Below, piece by piece: positions 16,598 to 26,021 of a stretch of DNA of 64,000 nt. The position numbers and the translations under genes were made by a program. The DNA is taken from contig NZ_FQTX01000001.1 in assembly GCF_900129045.1 (NCBI RefSeq), positions 62,001 to 126,000 of the forward strand, read 5' to 3'. Below the pieces are notes generated by a model, which was not told where the DNA came from, did no database searches, and saw only the letters and a program-made list of their open reading frames with translations. The stretch's first letter is position 1; each line of letters begins with the position of its first letter. This DNA comes from Bifidobacterium merycicum DSM 6492. GTDB lineage: Bacteria; Actinomycetota; Actinomycetes; Actinomycetales; Bifidobacteriaceae.

Positions 16598-16675
16598 CCA
16601 TTCGGACGTTTCCATGCATTGGGCGGTCCATTTGGACGAAATCAACCCGGATTTCGTCCAAATGAACCGCCCAAT
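16598..16675. repeat. Dispersed palindromic repeat, copy C
   Basis: Bases 16618-16643 (ATTGGGCGGTCCATTTGGAC and on) pair with 16650-16675 at 25 of 26 positions across a 6-base loop. A partial copy, ATTGGGCGGTCCATTCGGAC, begins at 16598. The arms share the GGGCGGT...GGACGAAAT core with copies A and B. It lies just downstream of the GH32 gene on that gene's strand. Confidence 0.85.
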
Positions 16676-16716
16676 GGTGTGAGTTTACTGCTATGGGGCT
16701 CGCAATGAGCTTCGGA

Positions 16717-18273
16717 TCACTCCAGTCCGATGGACTTCAGGTGGTGCAGCTTGAGGGATGCGACCTTCAGGGTGCCGGATTCGGATTCGAGCTTGATGGC
16801 GCGTGGGCCTTCGGAGGCGTAGCTGTAGGAGCTCATGGTCTGGCGGCCATCGTTCACGTACACTTCGACGCATCCGCGATCGACATACACGCGGAGCTTG
16901 AGCGTGCCGGACGCCAGTTCCTCGGCGGACAGCGGCGCGGTGCGATAGCCGCGATCGCCACGGGCGTTGGCCTGGCGGTCGATGACCACGCGGCCGATCT
17001 GATCGTCATAGCCGATGAAGGTGTAGGCGCCGTCCTCGGTGGCATGCACTCTCAGGCCGGCACGTTCCGCGGTGGAGTTGGCAAGGTCGATGGTCATTTC
17101 GATCTCGACGGCTTCGGCATCATCGGCGATGGTGCGCTCCTCGTTGATATCCAGTCCGATCGCGCCGAAATCGAAGGTGTCTTCACGCAGACCTTCCATT
17201 TCGGTCACGGGTGCGGTGTGCAGGTCGCCGTCCGCGCCCAGCGTGATCTCACGCGGCAGGGTCAGGTTGCCGCACCAGCCGTCGTCTTCCATGCAGATCG
17301 GCGCGACGAACGGGCTCATCCAGCCGTAGACGATCTGGCGCTTGCCGTCGTTGAAGGACTGCGGAGCATAGTAGTTGTGGCCGCAATCCCACAGGCGGAA
17401 CTCGGTTTCCGGCTTGAAGGCCTCGCCCGGCGTCCACGTGCCGATCATGTAGCCGGCATTGTTGACGTTGCGGTTCATGAAGCCGCTGGCCTTGGCACCC
17501 ATGGCGGAAAAGCCGATGACCCACTTCTCGTTGCCTTCGGTGTCGCGAATGGGGAAGAAGTCGGGGCATTCAAGCATGAATACGTTCGGATCCGGGTGCT
17601 CGAATAGTACGCGCTCGTAGGTCCAGCGCACCATGTCGTCGGAGGAGAACAGCCACATCTGGCCGCGCTTTTCGGCGGAGGAGACGCCGAAGGTCATGTA
17701 CCACTTGTCACCGGTCTTCCAGACCTTCGGGTCGCGGTAGTGGTGATCCACCTTGTCGGTCGGGCAGTCGATGACCATGCCGCGCTTGGTGGCGCTGGTC
17801 AGCTCGTCGTTGTCCGGCTCGGCGAGCATCTGCACCTGCCAGTCGCCGCCGGTGTCGTCGTGGCCGTTGGCCCAACGGTGGCCGGTGTAGTAGAACTTGA
17901 GCTTGCCATCGTCGCCGATTACCGCGGAACCGGAGAACACGCCGTCCTTTTCCTGTTCCAGGGACGGGGCGAACATGATCGGTTCGCGCTTCCAGTTGAC
18001 CATATCGGTGGAGGAGACATGGCCCCAGTGCATCGGGCCCCACTGGGTGCCGTACGGGTGCAGCTGGTAGAACACGTGCCAACGGCCCTGGTAGTAGCAC
18101 AGGCCGTTCGGGTCGTTGATCCAGCCGCCGTTGGAGGCGATGTGGAACTTCGGGTACCAGCGGTTGTTGCGCTTGGCGGCGAAATCGGCCACGCCCGCTT
18201 CGGCTTTGGCGAGTTCCTCGGCGTGGTCCTTGATGGGGGTGAACACCGGTTCGTTCGGGGTGAAGTCAGTCAT
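16717..18273 (-). CDS. GH32 beta-fructofuranosidase (sucrose / fructo-oligosaccharide hydrolase)
   Basis: 518 residues, no signal peptide, hence cytoplasmic. The five-bladed propeller domain carries the three GH32 catalytic residues: Asp54 in WINDPNG (nucleophile), Asp181 in RDPK (transition-state stabiliser) and Glu235 in ECPD (acid/base). A C-terminal beta-sandwich begins around residue 365 and contains DRGCVEVYVNDG. It resembles bifidobacterial intracellular beta-fructofuranosidases that hydrolyse sucrose and short fructans. It lies downstream of an MFS sugar permease and a LacI regulator. A terminator-like hairpin (18362-18405) separates it from the permease gene, so it may have its own promoter or depend on read-through. 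Confidence 0.92.
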   Translation of the reverse strand: MTDFTPNEPVFTPIKDHAEELAKAEAGVADFAAKRNNRWYPKFHIASNGGWINDPNGLCYYQGRWHVFYQLHPYGTQWGPMHWGHVSSTDMVNWKREPIMFAPSLEQEKDGVFSGSAVIGDDGKLKFYYTGHRWANGHDDTGGDWQVQMLAEPDNDELTSATKRGMVIDCPTDKVDHHYRDPKVWKTGDKWYMTFGVSSAEKRGQMWLFSSDDMVRWTYERVLFEHPDPNVFMLECPDFFPIRDTEGNEKWVIGFSAMGAKASGFMNRNVNNAGYMIGTWTPGEAFKPETEFRLWDCGHNYYAPQSFNDGKRQIVYGWMSPFVAPICMEDDGWCGNLTLPREITLGADGDLHTAPVTEMEGLREDTFDFGAIGLDINEERTIADDAEAVEIEMTIDLANSTAERAGLRVHATEDGAYTFIGYDDQIGRVVIDRQANARGDRGYRTAPLSAEELASGTLKLRVYVDRGCVEVYVNDGRQTMSSYSYASEGPRAIKLESESGTLKVASLKLHHLKSIGLE

Positions 18274-18361
18274 CGTGATCGTCTTTCTGTGCGTTGCCGT
18301 TCGGTAGGGTGTGGCACCTTGTTGAGCGGCGGAGGGGATTCTAAAGTGCTGTTGGAGAGCA

Positions 18362-18405
18362 AAGCGGCATCCGGCAGGAAGGGGAAGACAAACCGGATGC
18401 CGCTT
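18362..18405 (-). terminator. Hairpin terminator after the sugar permease
   Basis: AAGCGGCATCCGG (18362-18374) pairs perfectly with CCGGATGCCGCTT (18393-18405). On the minus strand a short T stretch follows the stem. Confidence 0.7.
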
Positions 18406-18424
18406 GTGGTGGTGATTGTTCAGG

Positions 18425-19744
18425 TCAGGCCTTGGAGGCTTCCATGGCCTTAAGCTGCTTGTCGGTGTAGAACGGGTCGCCGCCGACTTCCTGGTCGTCC
18501 TTCTTGATCACGAAGATGCCGTAGATCAGAGCGGCCAGCACGATGCCCGAGATGGTGAAGAAGGTCGGGCGGTCGCCAAGGTGATCGTGCAGGGAACCGA
18601 GCGGGGTGGAGAAGATCACCTGGCCGACCTGGGATGCGATCTGGAAGCCCACCATGTACAGGGTGGCGGACAGCTTGGTGTCGAAGTGCAGGGTGAAGTA
18701 GCGGAATGCCGGCAGGCAGAACAGCGGCACTTCGATGGAGTGGAACAGCTTGACGATGGATACGGTGACCGGATCATGGAACACGCCGCACAGACCGATG
18801 CGCAGGAACATGACGGTGGCGCCGAGGAGCAGAGAGTTGCGCACGCCGATCTTCTTCATGATGATCGGGACGATGCCCATCATGGCGGACTCGAGGAACA
18901 CCTGGAAGGAATTCAGGGTGCCGTAGGTGGCGTTACCGATTTCGGTGGTCGGGAAGAGGGAAGCGTAGTAGTTCGGGAACATCTGCTGGTCGAACACGGT
19001 GTAGAAGGTGTTGGTCAACAGCATGAAGACGATGAGCACCCACAGGGTCGGCATCTTCAGGACGGCGATCATTTCCTTGAAGGAGGGGTTGGTCGGAGCC
19101 GCGTTCGGATCGGCTTCCTTCTTGAGCTCTTCCTTCTGCTCGGCCGGAACCCAGAATGCGTAGACGCACAGCATGCCCAGGCCGCAGATGGAGCCGACCC
19201 AGAAGTTGAGCATCGGGTTGATGTTGAACAGGAAGCCGGCGCACAGGGCGACGATGGCGTAGCCGAAGGAGCCCCAGGCGCGGGACTGGCCGTATTCGAA
19301 GCCGAACTTGCGGGAGTAACGTTCGGTGACAGCTTCGAACAGGGAGCAGCCTGCCATGAAGCCTGCAGACAGCACGATGGAGCCGATGAGCACGCCGATG
19401 AAGCGGGTGGTGCCGCCGGCCTGCAGCATCGGGGCGTACACGAACTGGACGAACGGGCCGACGCATGCTGCGACGGCGGAGACGAAAATCACGAGCTTAC
19501 GCTTGATGCCGAGCTGGTCCTGAATGGTGCCGTAGGCGAACATGATGATCAGGGTGGCCAGAGAGTTGATGGAGTAGATCTGGCCCTGCTGGGCGGAGGT
19601 CATGCCCAGGCCGTGCGTCGGATCGGTGAGCCATCTGGAGAAGAAGGACCACCAGATGCCCCAGGAGCAGAAGAACATGAAGATGCCGAAAGAGCTCTGC
19701 AAGTAGGAAGGATTCTTCCATGCAGACTTATGTGCGCTTGCCAT
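18425..19744 (-). CDS. Sugar:proton symporter of the LacY/CscB family (sucrose/FOS permease)
   Basis: 439 residues with 12 predicted membrane segments. The start SYLQSSFGIFMFFCSWGIWW and the conserved loop GTIQDQLGIKRKL mark the oligosaccharide:H+ symporter family of the major facilitator superfamily. FGYGQSRAWGS-like wording (FEYGQSRAWGSFGYA) lies before segment 5. Next to a beta-fructofuranosidase it most likely imports sucrose or short fructo-oligosaccharides. ATG 19744 is preceded by AAGGGA. The upstream promoter overlaps two palindromic sites, probably the targets of the LacI-type regulator encoded upstream. Confidence 0.88.
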   Translation of the reverse strand: MASAHKSAWKNPSYLQSSFGIFMFFCSWGIWWSFFSRWLTDPTHGLGMTSAQQGQIYSINSLATLIIMFAYGTIQDQLGIKRKLVIFVSAVAACVGPFVQFVYAPMLQAGGTTRFIGVLIGSIVLSAGFMAGCSLFEAVTERYSRKFGFEYGQSRAWGSFGYAIVALCAGFLFNINPMLNFWVGSICGLGMLCVYAFWVPAEQKEELKKEADPNAAPTNPSFKEMIAVLKMPTLWVLIVFMLLTNTFYTVFDQQMFPNYYASLFPTTEIGNATYGTLNSFQVFLESAMMGIVPIIMKKIGVRNSLLLGATVMFLRIGLCGVFHDPVTVSIVKLFHSIEVPLFCLPAFRYFTLHFDTKLSATLYMVGFQIASQVGQVIFSTPLGSLHDHLGDRPTFFTISGIVLAALIYGIFVIKKDDQEVGGDPFYTDKQLKAMEASKA

Positions 19745-19845
19745 TGTTTTCCCTTTTCTCTGAGCGCCCGCTGCTGCACGAACGCTGTGCTTGAATAAGG
19801 TTTTCCGCCGTCGGCTGCGATGCCTTTGCCGAAAAACGTAATTAT

Positions 19846-19884
19846 ATTGTAAAGCGTCAATCGATTGGCGTAAATCGATTGACG
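19846..19884 (-). promoter_or_regulatory. Sugar permease promoter with two LacI-type operators
   Basis: On the minus strand a -35 TTTACG (19874-19869), a 17-bp spacer and a -10 TACAAT (19851-19846) are visible. Two copies of the palindrome AATCGATT are centred between 19862/19863 and 19876/19877. One lies in the spacer and the other overlaps the -35 side. The flanking bases (CGTCAATCGATTGGCG and TAAATCGATTGACG) match the CG-centred form of LacI-family operators. Repressor binding would block polymerase. Confidence 0.75.
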
Positions 19885-19988
19885 TAAAAAACAACGATGA
19901 GAATAATTACATGTCCGTAAATCGCCTGTTTACAGCCGATTGTGCGTTTCCCCTGTATTATGCCATCGGTGTGTCGTGGTGAGGTTGG

Positions 19989-20002
19989 TGTAAACGATTA
20001 CA
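19989..20002. promoter_or_regulatory. LacI-family operator TGTAAACGATTACA
   Basis: A near-perfect CG-centred palindrome of the type TGTAAWCGWTTACA, lying about 115 bp upstream of the promoter-proximal pair. The spacing would allow DNA looping. The rest of 19745-20179 shows no gene. Confidence 0.65.
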
Positions 20003-20098
20003 TGCAGACGCTGCAACAGATTGCGTGATGATGTCGAATTAGCAAATAGGTATGCAACAGCGGATGCCCATTGCAGAGAAGACGGAGATACCATACAG

Positions 20099-20139
20099 CC
20101 CGGGCGTATTCGGCAGGTCGGATGCCGAACATGCCCGGG
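20099..20139 (-). terminator. Hairpin after the LacI-type regulator gene
   Basis: CCCGGGCGTATTCGGCA (20099-20115) pairs with 20123-20139 at 15 of 17 positions, with a 7-base loop. No T run follows on the minus strand, so termination is plausible rather than certain. Confidence 0.5.
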
Positions 20140-20179
20140 CCGCATGCCGTTGCTCAACGACTGTGGCAAAGATGCAACG

Positions 20180-21223
20180 CTAGCGTGCCACGGACCCCTT
20201 CTCCAATAGGGTGCAGTGAATCTTCGCCGGAATCGGCGCATCGATGGGTGGCAGGGGAGCGGTGGTCTTCGGCCATTCGATATCGTTCATCGGGCGATTC
20301 TCGATCATCGAGATGAGTTTGGTCGCGGCCCAATACCCCATCTCGAAATGGGGGAGCTCCACGGTGGTCAGCTGCGGTTCCAACGTCTCCGCGAATACGC
20401 GGTGATTGTCCACGCCCACCACGGAGATATCCTTGCCGACGGTCAGGCCCCGCCGCGCCGCACACTCGTAGACGTACCAGGCACGCGCATCGTTGAAGCA
20501 GAAGAACCCGTCAGGGTGCTCGGCATCGAACAACGTGGACACCTCCCGCAGTGCCGGCCCATTATTGGGCACATTCGTCACCACACGTTCGTCGAAATCG
20601 CGACCGGCGTTCTCCAACGCAGCACGGTACCCGGCCAGACGCCCCTCCTGCGCGATCATCGTCTCGCTACAGCCCACGTAGGCGATGCGCTCGCAACCAG
20701 CCTTGATGAGATGGGTGGTCGCATCATAGGCGATGAGGAACTCATTGGGTTCCACGCTGGGAATCACGCCGTTGCGGTCGGTCGCGTCGGTGAGCACCAC
20801 CGGGTAGTCGAGCAGTTTCGACGGCACGTCGGTGATGCGATTCGACATTTTCGCATACAGAAAGCCATCGGCGCCGTAGCGTTTCAGTGCATCGATCTCG
20901 TCGTCCTCCTTCATCCCGCCGTCCGTGCTGACGGTGATGAGCATGTAGCCCAAACGGCTCGCCGCGCTCTGCGCGCCGAGGATCATACCGCCCGCGTACG
21001 GCGTGGTGGCGACCGCGTCGCTGATGAAACCGAGAATACGCGTGCTATTGGTACGCAGCGAGCGTGCCATCGGGTTGATCTGGTAGCCGAGCTGGCGGGC
21101 GGTCTCCCTCACACGCGAGGCGATTTCGGGTTTGACCCTTCCCGCGTCGCGGTGGTTCATTACCAGCGACACCGTCGATACGGACACCCCCGTCTGCCGC
21201 GCAATCTCTTTCATCGTCGTCAT
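20180..21223 (-). CDS. LacI-family transcriptional regulator of the sucrose/FOS locus
   Basis: 347 residues. The N-terminal helix-turn-helix is MKEIARQTGVSVSTVSLVMN, and the hinge helix region reads INPMARSLRTNSTRILGF. The periplasmic-binding-protein-like effector domain follows (ILGFISDAVATTPYAG, RIAYVGCSE, GFFCFNDARAWYVY, ISVVGVDNHRVFAETLEPQLTTVE). It is transcribed in the same direction as, and upstream of, the sugar permease and GH32 genes. The CG-centred palindromes at 19.86-20.0 kb are its likely targets, and sucrose or a derivative its likely effector. ATG 21223 lies 8 bases after a minus-strand TATCGT, consistent with a leaderless start. Confidence 0.88.
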   Translation of the reverse strand: MTTMKEIARQTGVSVSTVSLVMNHRDAGRVKPEIASRVRETARQLGYQINPMARSLRTNSTRILGFISDAVATTPYAGGMILGAQSAASRLGYMLITVSTDGGMKEDDEIDALKRYGADGFLYAKMSNRITDVPSKLLDYPVVLTDATDRNGVIPSVEPNEFLIAYDATTHLIKAGCERIAYVGCSETMIAQEGRLAGYRAALENAGRDFDERVVTNVPNNGPALREVSTLFDAEHPDGFFCFNDARAWYVYECAARRGLTVGKDISVVGVDNHRVFAETLEPQLTTVELPHFEMGYWAATKLISMIENRPMNDIEWPKTTAPLPPIDAPIPAKIHCTLLEKGSVAR

Positions 21224-21342
21224 ACCACCACACGATACACCCCGGGCGGCGTTTGGGAACGGCGTATGTTCGGCGTGGGCACTGGTGTGGGCACTGGTAT
21301 GGGCGCGGGCATGTCCACGGCGCAAACGCTGCCATGGAACGC

Positions 21343-21377
21343 GAATGCCCCGCGGTCGGAAAGACCGCGGGGCATTC
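21343..21377 (-). terminator. Terminator after ilvD
   Basis: GAATGCCCCGCGGTC (21343-21357) pairs perfectly with 21363-21377 around a 5-base loop. It lies 24 bases beyond the ilvD stop codon. Confidence 0.75.
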
Positions 21378-21400
21378 TTCAGGAAAGGAACGAGCCGTTA

Positions 21401-23260
21401 TCAGGCGAGGCCGGACAGCTTGTCGATCAGTTCCGGATCCCTGGTCGCGCCCTTATCGGCGGAACGGGCGAAGGCCGCGTAGGCCTTCAACGCCTGGGAG
21501 ACCTTGCGGTCACGGTGCGCCACATAGCCGTCGCCGGCTTCGAGTTCGTCGCGGCGCTGGGCCAGCTCCTCGTCGGAGAGCTCGACGTTCACCGTACGGT
21601 TCGGGATGTCGATGTTGATGATGTCGCCGTTCTTGATCAGGGCGATCGGTCCCTTGTTCGCCGCCTCTGGGGCGATATGGCCGATGGCCAGACCGGAGGA
21701 GCCGCCGGAGTAGCGGCCGTCGGTCAGCATGGCGACCTGCTTGCCGATGCCCTTGCCCTTGACGAAGGAGGTCGGGTACAGCATCTCCTGCATGCCCGGT
21801 CCGCCCTTCGGGCCCTCGTAGCGGATGACCAGCGCCATGCCGGGCTTCAGGGTGTCGTTGAGGATGACCTCGATGGCCTGCTCCTGGGATTCGACGACCA
21901 GTGCCGGTCCCCGGAAGGTCCAAATCTCCTTAGGCACGCCGGCGGTCTTCACCACGCAGCCGTCGGGGGCGAGGTTGCCGCGCAGCACGGCCAGACCACC
22001 TTCGGTGACGGCCGGATGGTCGATGTCGTGGATCGCGCCGTTCACACGGTCGCGGTCGAGGGAATCGAACAGGGTGGTGTGCGTCCACGGATCCGGGGAC
22101 ACGATGTGACCCGGGGCTGCCAGATACATCTGCTTGGCCTGCTCGGTGCAGGTGTCGCGCATGATATCCCAGTCGTTGAGCTTGTCTTCAAGCGTCTTGT
22201 AGTCGATGGAATGCACGTCGCGGTGCAGCTTGCCGGCACGGTCGAGCTCGCCGAGGATGCCAGTGATGCCGCCTGCGCGATGCACGTCGGAGATCTCCCA
22301 TTCGCCGGACGGCGAAGCCTTGCAGATGCAGGGCACGGTGTGGGAGATGCGTTCGATGTCATCAAGCGTGAAGTCCACGTCGGCGGACTGCGCCATCGCG
22401 AGGATGTGCAGCACGGTGTTGGTGGAACCACCCATGGCCACATCCATGGTCATGGCGTTTTCGAAAGCTTCCTTGGTGGCGATGGAGCGCGGCAGCACGG
22501 AATCGTCATCATTGTCGTAATACTGCTTGGCGATTTTGACGACCTGCTCGGCGGCGCGCTTGAAAAGGTCCTTGCGATAGGAGTGGGAGGCCAGGATGGT
22601 GCCGTTGCCCGGCAGGGCCAAGCCGATGGCCTCGGTCAGGCAGTTCATCGAGTTCGCGGTGAACATGCCGGCGCAGGAACCACAGGTCGGGCAGACGGTC
22701 TTCTCGTAGGCGAGCAGATCGTTCTCGTCCAGATTGTCATCGGCGGAGGCGTACATCACGTCAATCAGATCGGTGTTCTTCTTCACGGTGCCGTCGGGCA
22801 GCACGGTCGTGCCGGCCTCCATCGGGCCGCCGGAGACGAAGACCGTCGGGATGTTCAGGCGCAGCGCGGCCATGAGCATGCCCGGCACGACCTTGTCGCA
22901 GTTCGGGATGCAGATCAGGGCGTCGGCGCAGTGCGCGTTGACCTGGTATTCGACGGTGTCGGCGATGATGTCACGGCTCGGCAGCGAGTACAGCATGCCG
23001 GTGTGGCCCATGGCGATGCCATCGTCCACGGCCATCGTGTTGAACTCGCGGGGGATGCCGCCAGCTTCCTTGATCGCCTCGGAGATGAGGCGGCCGACCT
23101 TATTCAGGTGCACATGGCCCGGCAGGAACTCGTCGAAGGAGTTGGCGATGGCGATGATCGGCTTGCCGAAATCCTTGCCATCCACACCGGCGGCGCGGTA
23201 GAGGGCGCGAGCGCCCGCGAATACACGTCCATTCATTAGTTTTGCAGATCGCATTTCCAT
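21401..23260 (-). CDS. ilvD: Dihydroxy-acid dehydratase
   Basis: 619 residues, the full family length. The enzyme dehydrates 2,3-dihydroxy-isovalerate and -methylvalerate to the 2-keto acids of valine, isoleucine and leucine synthesis. Iron-sulfur ligand cysteines appear in [11 protein letters not shown] and [16 protein letters not shown], with GGSTNTVLH in the middle. [22 protein letters not shown] near the C terminus holds the catalytic Ser region. ATG 23260 starts [12 protein letters not shown] with GAGAG-like purines before it; ATG 23269 or 23254 are alternatives. It stands alone between the LacI gene and a divergent small ORF. No leader peptide rich in Ile, Leu or Val codons is seen upstream. 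Confidence 0.95.
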   Translation of the reverse strand: MEMRSAKLMNGRVFAGARALYRAAGVDGKDFGKPIIAIANSFDEFLPGHVHLNKVGRLISEAIKEAGGIPREFNTMAVDDGIAMGHTGMLYSLPSRDIIADTVEYQVNAHCADALICIPNCDKVVPGMLMAALRLNIPTVFVSGGPMEAGTTVLPDGTVKKNTDLIDVMYASADDNLDENDLLAYEKTVCPTCGSCAGMFTANSMNCLTEAIGLALPGNGTILASHSYRKDLFKRAAEQVVKIAKQYYDNDDDSVLPRSIATKEAFENAMTMDVAMGGSTNTVLHILAMAQSADVDFTLDDIERISHTVPCICKASPSGEWEISDVHRAGGITGILGELDRAGKLHRDVHSIDYKTLEDKLNDWDIMRDTCTEQAKQMYLAAPGHIVSPDPWTHTTLFDSLDRDRVNGAIHDIDHPAVTEGGLAVLRGNLAPDGCVVKTAGVPKEIWTFRGPALVVESQEQAIEVILNDTLKPGMALVIRYEGPKGGPGMQEMLYPTSFVKGKGIGKQVAMLTDGRYSGGSSGLAIGHIAPEAANKGPIALIKNGDIINIDIPNRTVNVELSDEELAQRRDELEAGDGYVAHRDRKVSQALKAYAAFARSADKGATRDPELIDKLSGLA

Positions 23261-23370
23261 GCCTCTCATTGTTGCGTTCCAACGGGACACACGTTCCGTG
23301 GGAAGTCACATTATGGAACTGACTGCGATAACGTATGCAAAATCCGCGCTGTTGCGTACACTCGTGACCT

Positions 23371-23505
23371 ATGACTCATGATCAGCGGGAAGAGCGCGAG
23401 ATGCGCGAGCGCCGCCGTCGCGTGGTGACGCGGGCGGTGTGCATCGTCATCGCCGCAGCCCTGCTGATCTCCATGGTGGTTCCCGCCATCTACGCGGGTC
23501 TTTGA
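23371..23505 (+). CDS. Small single-span membrane protein, 44 residues
   Basis: The ORF begins MTHDQREEREMRERRRRV, a very charged N terminus, then a hydrophobic span (about residues 23-43, VCIVIAAALLISMVVPAIYA). This matches the layout of a small membrane protein with the basic end inside. TACACT at 23357-23362 lies 8 bases before the ATG, as in the other leaderless genes here. Function unknown. Support rests on composition and the promoter box only. Confidence 0.5.
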   Translation: MTHDQREEREMRERRRRVVTRAVCIVIAAALLISMVVPAIYAGL

Positions 23506-23684
23506 CGCCCTCTCGCACATTCCTGTGGGGCGTTTCCCGCGTCGAACGGCTGGTTCGCGGTCGCGAGGGGAAGGGAAGACAACGGCGTGCCCGCAAAGAG
23601 AATGTGTAAAACCCCCGGGTTGGGCTGAAAACCCAAGTATGTTCGAAGACAATTTCTACAGAACGAACGTAAAGGTGAAACATA

Positions 23685-24806
23685 ATGGCAGAATTCGATT
23701 ACTCCGAGGCGATCTCGGAGGCCCGTTCGAAATACGATTCCATCGCCCAGGCGTTGGATATGGACCGCATGAAGGCGCAGATCGCCGAGCTGGAGCAGCA
23801 GGCGGCGGAACCCGGCCTGTGGGATGATCCCGAGAACGCGCAGAAGGTGACCAGCCGTCTGTCCGCGGCGCAGGCGCAGCTCAAGCGTCTCGATTCCGCG
23901 GCGCAGCGCATCGATGACGTGGAGACGCTCGTCGAGCTCGGTCGTGAGGAGAACGACGCGGATACGCTCGCCGAGGCGCAGGCCGAAGTGGAGAAGATCC
24001 AGAGCGATCTGGACGATATGGAGATCCAGACGCTGCTGGACGGCGAATACGATGAACGTTCCGCGGTCGTCACGATCCGTTCCGGCGCGGGCGGCGTGGA
24101 TGCGGCTGATTTCGCGCAGATGCTGCTGCGCATGTACCTGAGATACTGCGAGCGCAACGGTTTCAAGGCCAAGGTGATGGACACCTCGTACGCCGAGGAG
24201 GCGGGCATCAAGTCCGCCACGTTCCAGGTGGACGCGCCGTACGCGTACGGACGCCTGTCCGTCGAGGGCGGCACGCATCGTCTGGTGCGCATCTCGCCGT
24301 TCGACAACCAGGGACGCCGTCAGACCAGCTTCGCCGCGGTGGAAGTCGTCCCGCTGGTCGAGGCCACCGATCATATCGACATCCCCGACAGCGATATCCG
24401 CGTGGATACGTACTGCTCCTCCGGCCCCGGCGGCCAGGGCGTGAACACGACCTACTCGGCCGTGCGCATCACCCACCTTCCCACCGGCCTGGTCGTCACC
24501 ATGCAGGATGAGCGTTCCCAGATCCAGAACCGTGCCGCCGCCATGGCCGTGCTGCAGTCCCGACTGCTGGTGCTGCGCCACGAGGAAGAGGCCAAGAAGA
24601 AGAAGGAGCTGGCCGGCGACATCAAGGCGAGCTGGGGCGACCAGATGCGCTCCTACGTGCTGCACCCGTACCAGATGGTCAAGGATCTGCGCACCGGGTA
24701 TGAGACCTCGCAGACCCAGGCGGTGTTCGACGGCGATCTGGACGGCTTCATCCAGGCCGGCATCCGCTGGCGTCACGAGCAGCGTCGCGCCAAGGACGCC
24801 GAGTAA
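23685..24806 (+). CDS. prfB: Peptide chain release factor 2
   Basis: 373 residues. Residues Gly249-Gly250-Gln251 form the GGQ motif in [16 protein letters not shown] that triggers peptidyl-tRNA hydrolysis. Ser204-Pro205-Phe206 is the SPF tripeptide that reads UGA and marks RF2 rather than RF1. The N-terminal helical domain (residues 1-110) is rich in Glu, Ala and Gln. The frame is continuous from ATG 23685, so there is no programmed frameshift as in E. coli. It is followed closely by ftsE-ftsX, a usual actinobacterial order (prfB-ftsE-ftsX-smpB). Confidence 0.96.
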   Translation: MAEFDYSEAISEARSKYDSIAQALDMDRMKAQIAELEQQAAEPGLWDDPENAQKVTSRLSAAQAQLKRLDSAAQRIDDVETLVELGREENDADTLAEAQAEVEKIQSDLDDMEIQTLLDGEYDERSAVVTIRSGAGGVDAADFAQMLLRMYLRYCERNGFKAKVMDTSYAEEAGIKSATFQVDAPYAYGRLSVEGGTHRLVRISPFDNQGRRQTSFAAVEVVPLVEATDHIDIPDSDIRVDTYCSSGPGGQGVNTTYSAVRITHLPTGLVVTMQDERSQIQNRAAAMAVLQSRLLVLRHEEEAKKKKELAGDIKASWGDQMRSYVLHPYQMVKDLRTGYETSQTQAVFDGDLDGFIQAGIRWRHEQRRAKDAE

Positions 24807-24860
24807 GGCTTGCCGCTTCCCGCACGGGCGTGCGGCGCAAGCGGAAACGGAAGGAATGAC

Positions 24861-26021
24861 ATGGCACTGATTTCGTTGAACCATGTAAGCAAGATCTATC
24901 CCAAGGGGACCAGACCGGCGCTCGACGATGTCAATCTCGACATCGAACGAGGCGATTTCGTGTTCCTCGTGGGCGCGTCCGGCTCCGGCAAGACCACGCT
25001 GCTGAGCCTGCTGCTACACGAGGAGGAGGCCACCGAGGGCGAGATCCGCGTGGCGGGCAACGACCTGCGACGCATCACCAACCGTCAGGTGCCGCAATAC
25101 CGCCGTTCCATCGGTTTCGTGTTCCAGGACTACAAGCTGCTGAACAACAAAACCGTATGGCAGAACGTCGCGTTCGCGCTGGAAGTCATCGGCATGCGCA
25201 GGTCCGCCGTCAAATCGATGGTGCCGAAGGTGCTGGAGACCGTGGGGCTCACCGGCAAGGAGAAGAACTATCCGCATGAGCTCTCCGGCGGCGAGCAGCA
25301 GCGCGTGGCCATCGCCCGCGCCTACGTGAACCATCCGCAGATCCTGCTGGCGGACGAGCCCACGGGCAACCTCGACCCGACCACGTCGCTGGGCATCATG
25401 GAGGTGCTGGATGCCATCAACCGCACCGGCACCACCGTGGTCATGGCCACGCATAACGAGGAGATCGTCAACTCGATGCGCAAGCGGGTCGTCGAACTGC
25501 ATAACGGCAGCATCGTGCGTGACGAGGAGCACGGCTCCTACGATTCCGCCGAGTTCTTCCCCGATTCCGAGGTGACGAGCAGGTCGAAGCAGGCGTTGCG
25601 TTCGGTCGCCGGCGACATCGCGCAGGGTGCCGTGGCCCACAACGCCGCTGATGCGCTGCGGGCGAGCGCGATCGCCGCGCGTGCGATGGACGAGGGCGAA
25701 GGCATCGCCAGGCTGGCTCAGTCCGTGCATTCCGGACGTACCGGCCGTTACGGCGAGGCGTTCGCGCCGCCCGAAGATACCATGACCTGGGGCAGGGGAC
25801 TGCCTTTGGAGGAAATGGCCAAGGAACAGCAGGCGAAGAACAACGAGGAGGAGCGCCCCGGCGAGAGGACCGAGGCCATGCCGGTCGGGGAGGAGACGTT
25901 CATGCCGCCCGCCCCACCCGCACCGTCCGCCCCGCCGACTCCGCCGGCGCCCCCGGCCCCGCCCGCACCGCCTGCGCCGGGCGAATGGGGTCGCGCCGAC
26001 GATCAGGAGGACAACCGATGA
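24861..26021 (+). CDS. ftsE: Cell division ATP-binding protein FtsE with long C-terminal extension
   Basis: 386 residues, against about 225-230 for most FtsE. The ABC core occupies residues 1-225: Walker [13 protein letters not shown] loop VFQDYKLL, signature [14 protein letters not shown], Walker [13 protein letters not shown] and H loop MATHNEE. Residues about 230-386 form an extension that is charged at first and ends in a run of Pro/Ala ([10 protein letters not shown] type). FtsE binds FtsX and drives peptidoglycan hydrolase activation at the septum. AAGGAAT precedes ATG 24861. The stop overlaps the ftsX start in ATGA. Confidence 0.93.
   Translation: MALISLNHVSKIYPKGTRPALDDVNLDIERGDFVFLVGASGSGKTTLLSLLLHEEEATEGEIRVAGNDLRRITNRQVPQYRRSIGFVFQDYKLLNNKTVWQNVAFALEVIGMRRSAVKSMVPKVLETVGLTGKEKNYPHELSGGEQQRVAIARAYVNHPQILLADEPTGNLDPTTSLGIMEVLDAINRTGTTVVMATHNEEIVNSMRKRVVELHNGSIVRDEEHGSYDSAEFFPDSEVTSRSKQALRSVAGDIAQGAVAHNAADALRASAIAARAMDEGEGIARLAQSVHSGRTGRYGEAFAPPEDTMTWGRGLPLEEMAKEQQAKNNEEERPGERTEAMPVGEETFMPPAPPAPSAPPTPPAPPAPPAPPAPGEWGRADDQEDNR

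Noticed and set aside
20216..23239. A 1007-codon open frame on the plus strand over the LacI and ilvD genes
   Set aside because: It is antisense to two well-recognised genes, has Gly/His/Val-rich high-GC shadow composition and resembles no protein I know.
23506..23760. Programmed frameshift in prfB
   Set aside because: The reading frame is open from ATG 23685 to the end and there is no CUUUGA-type site near codon 25.
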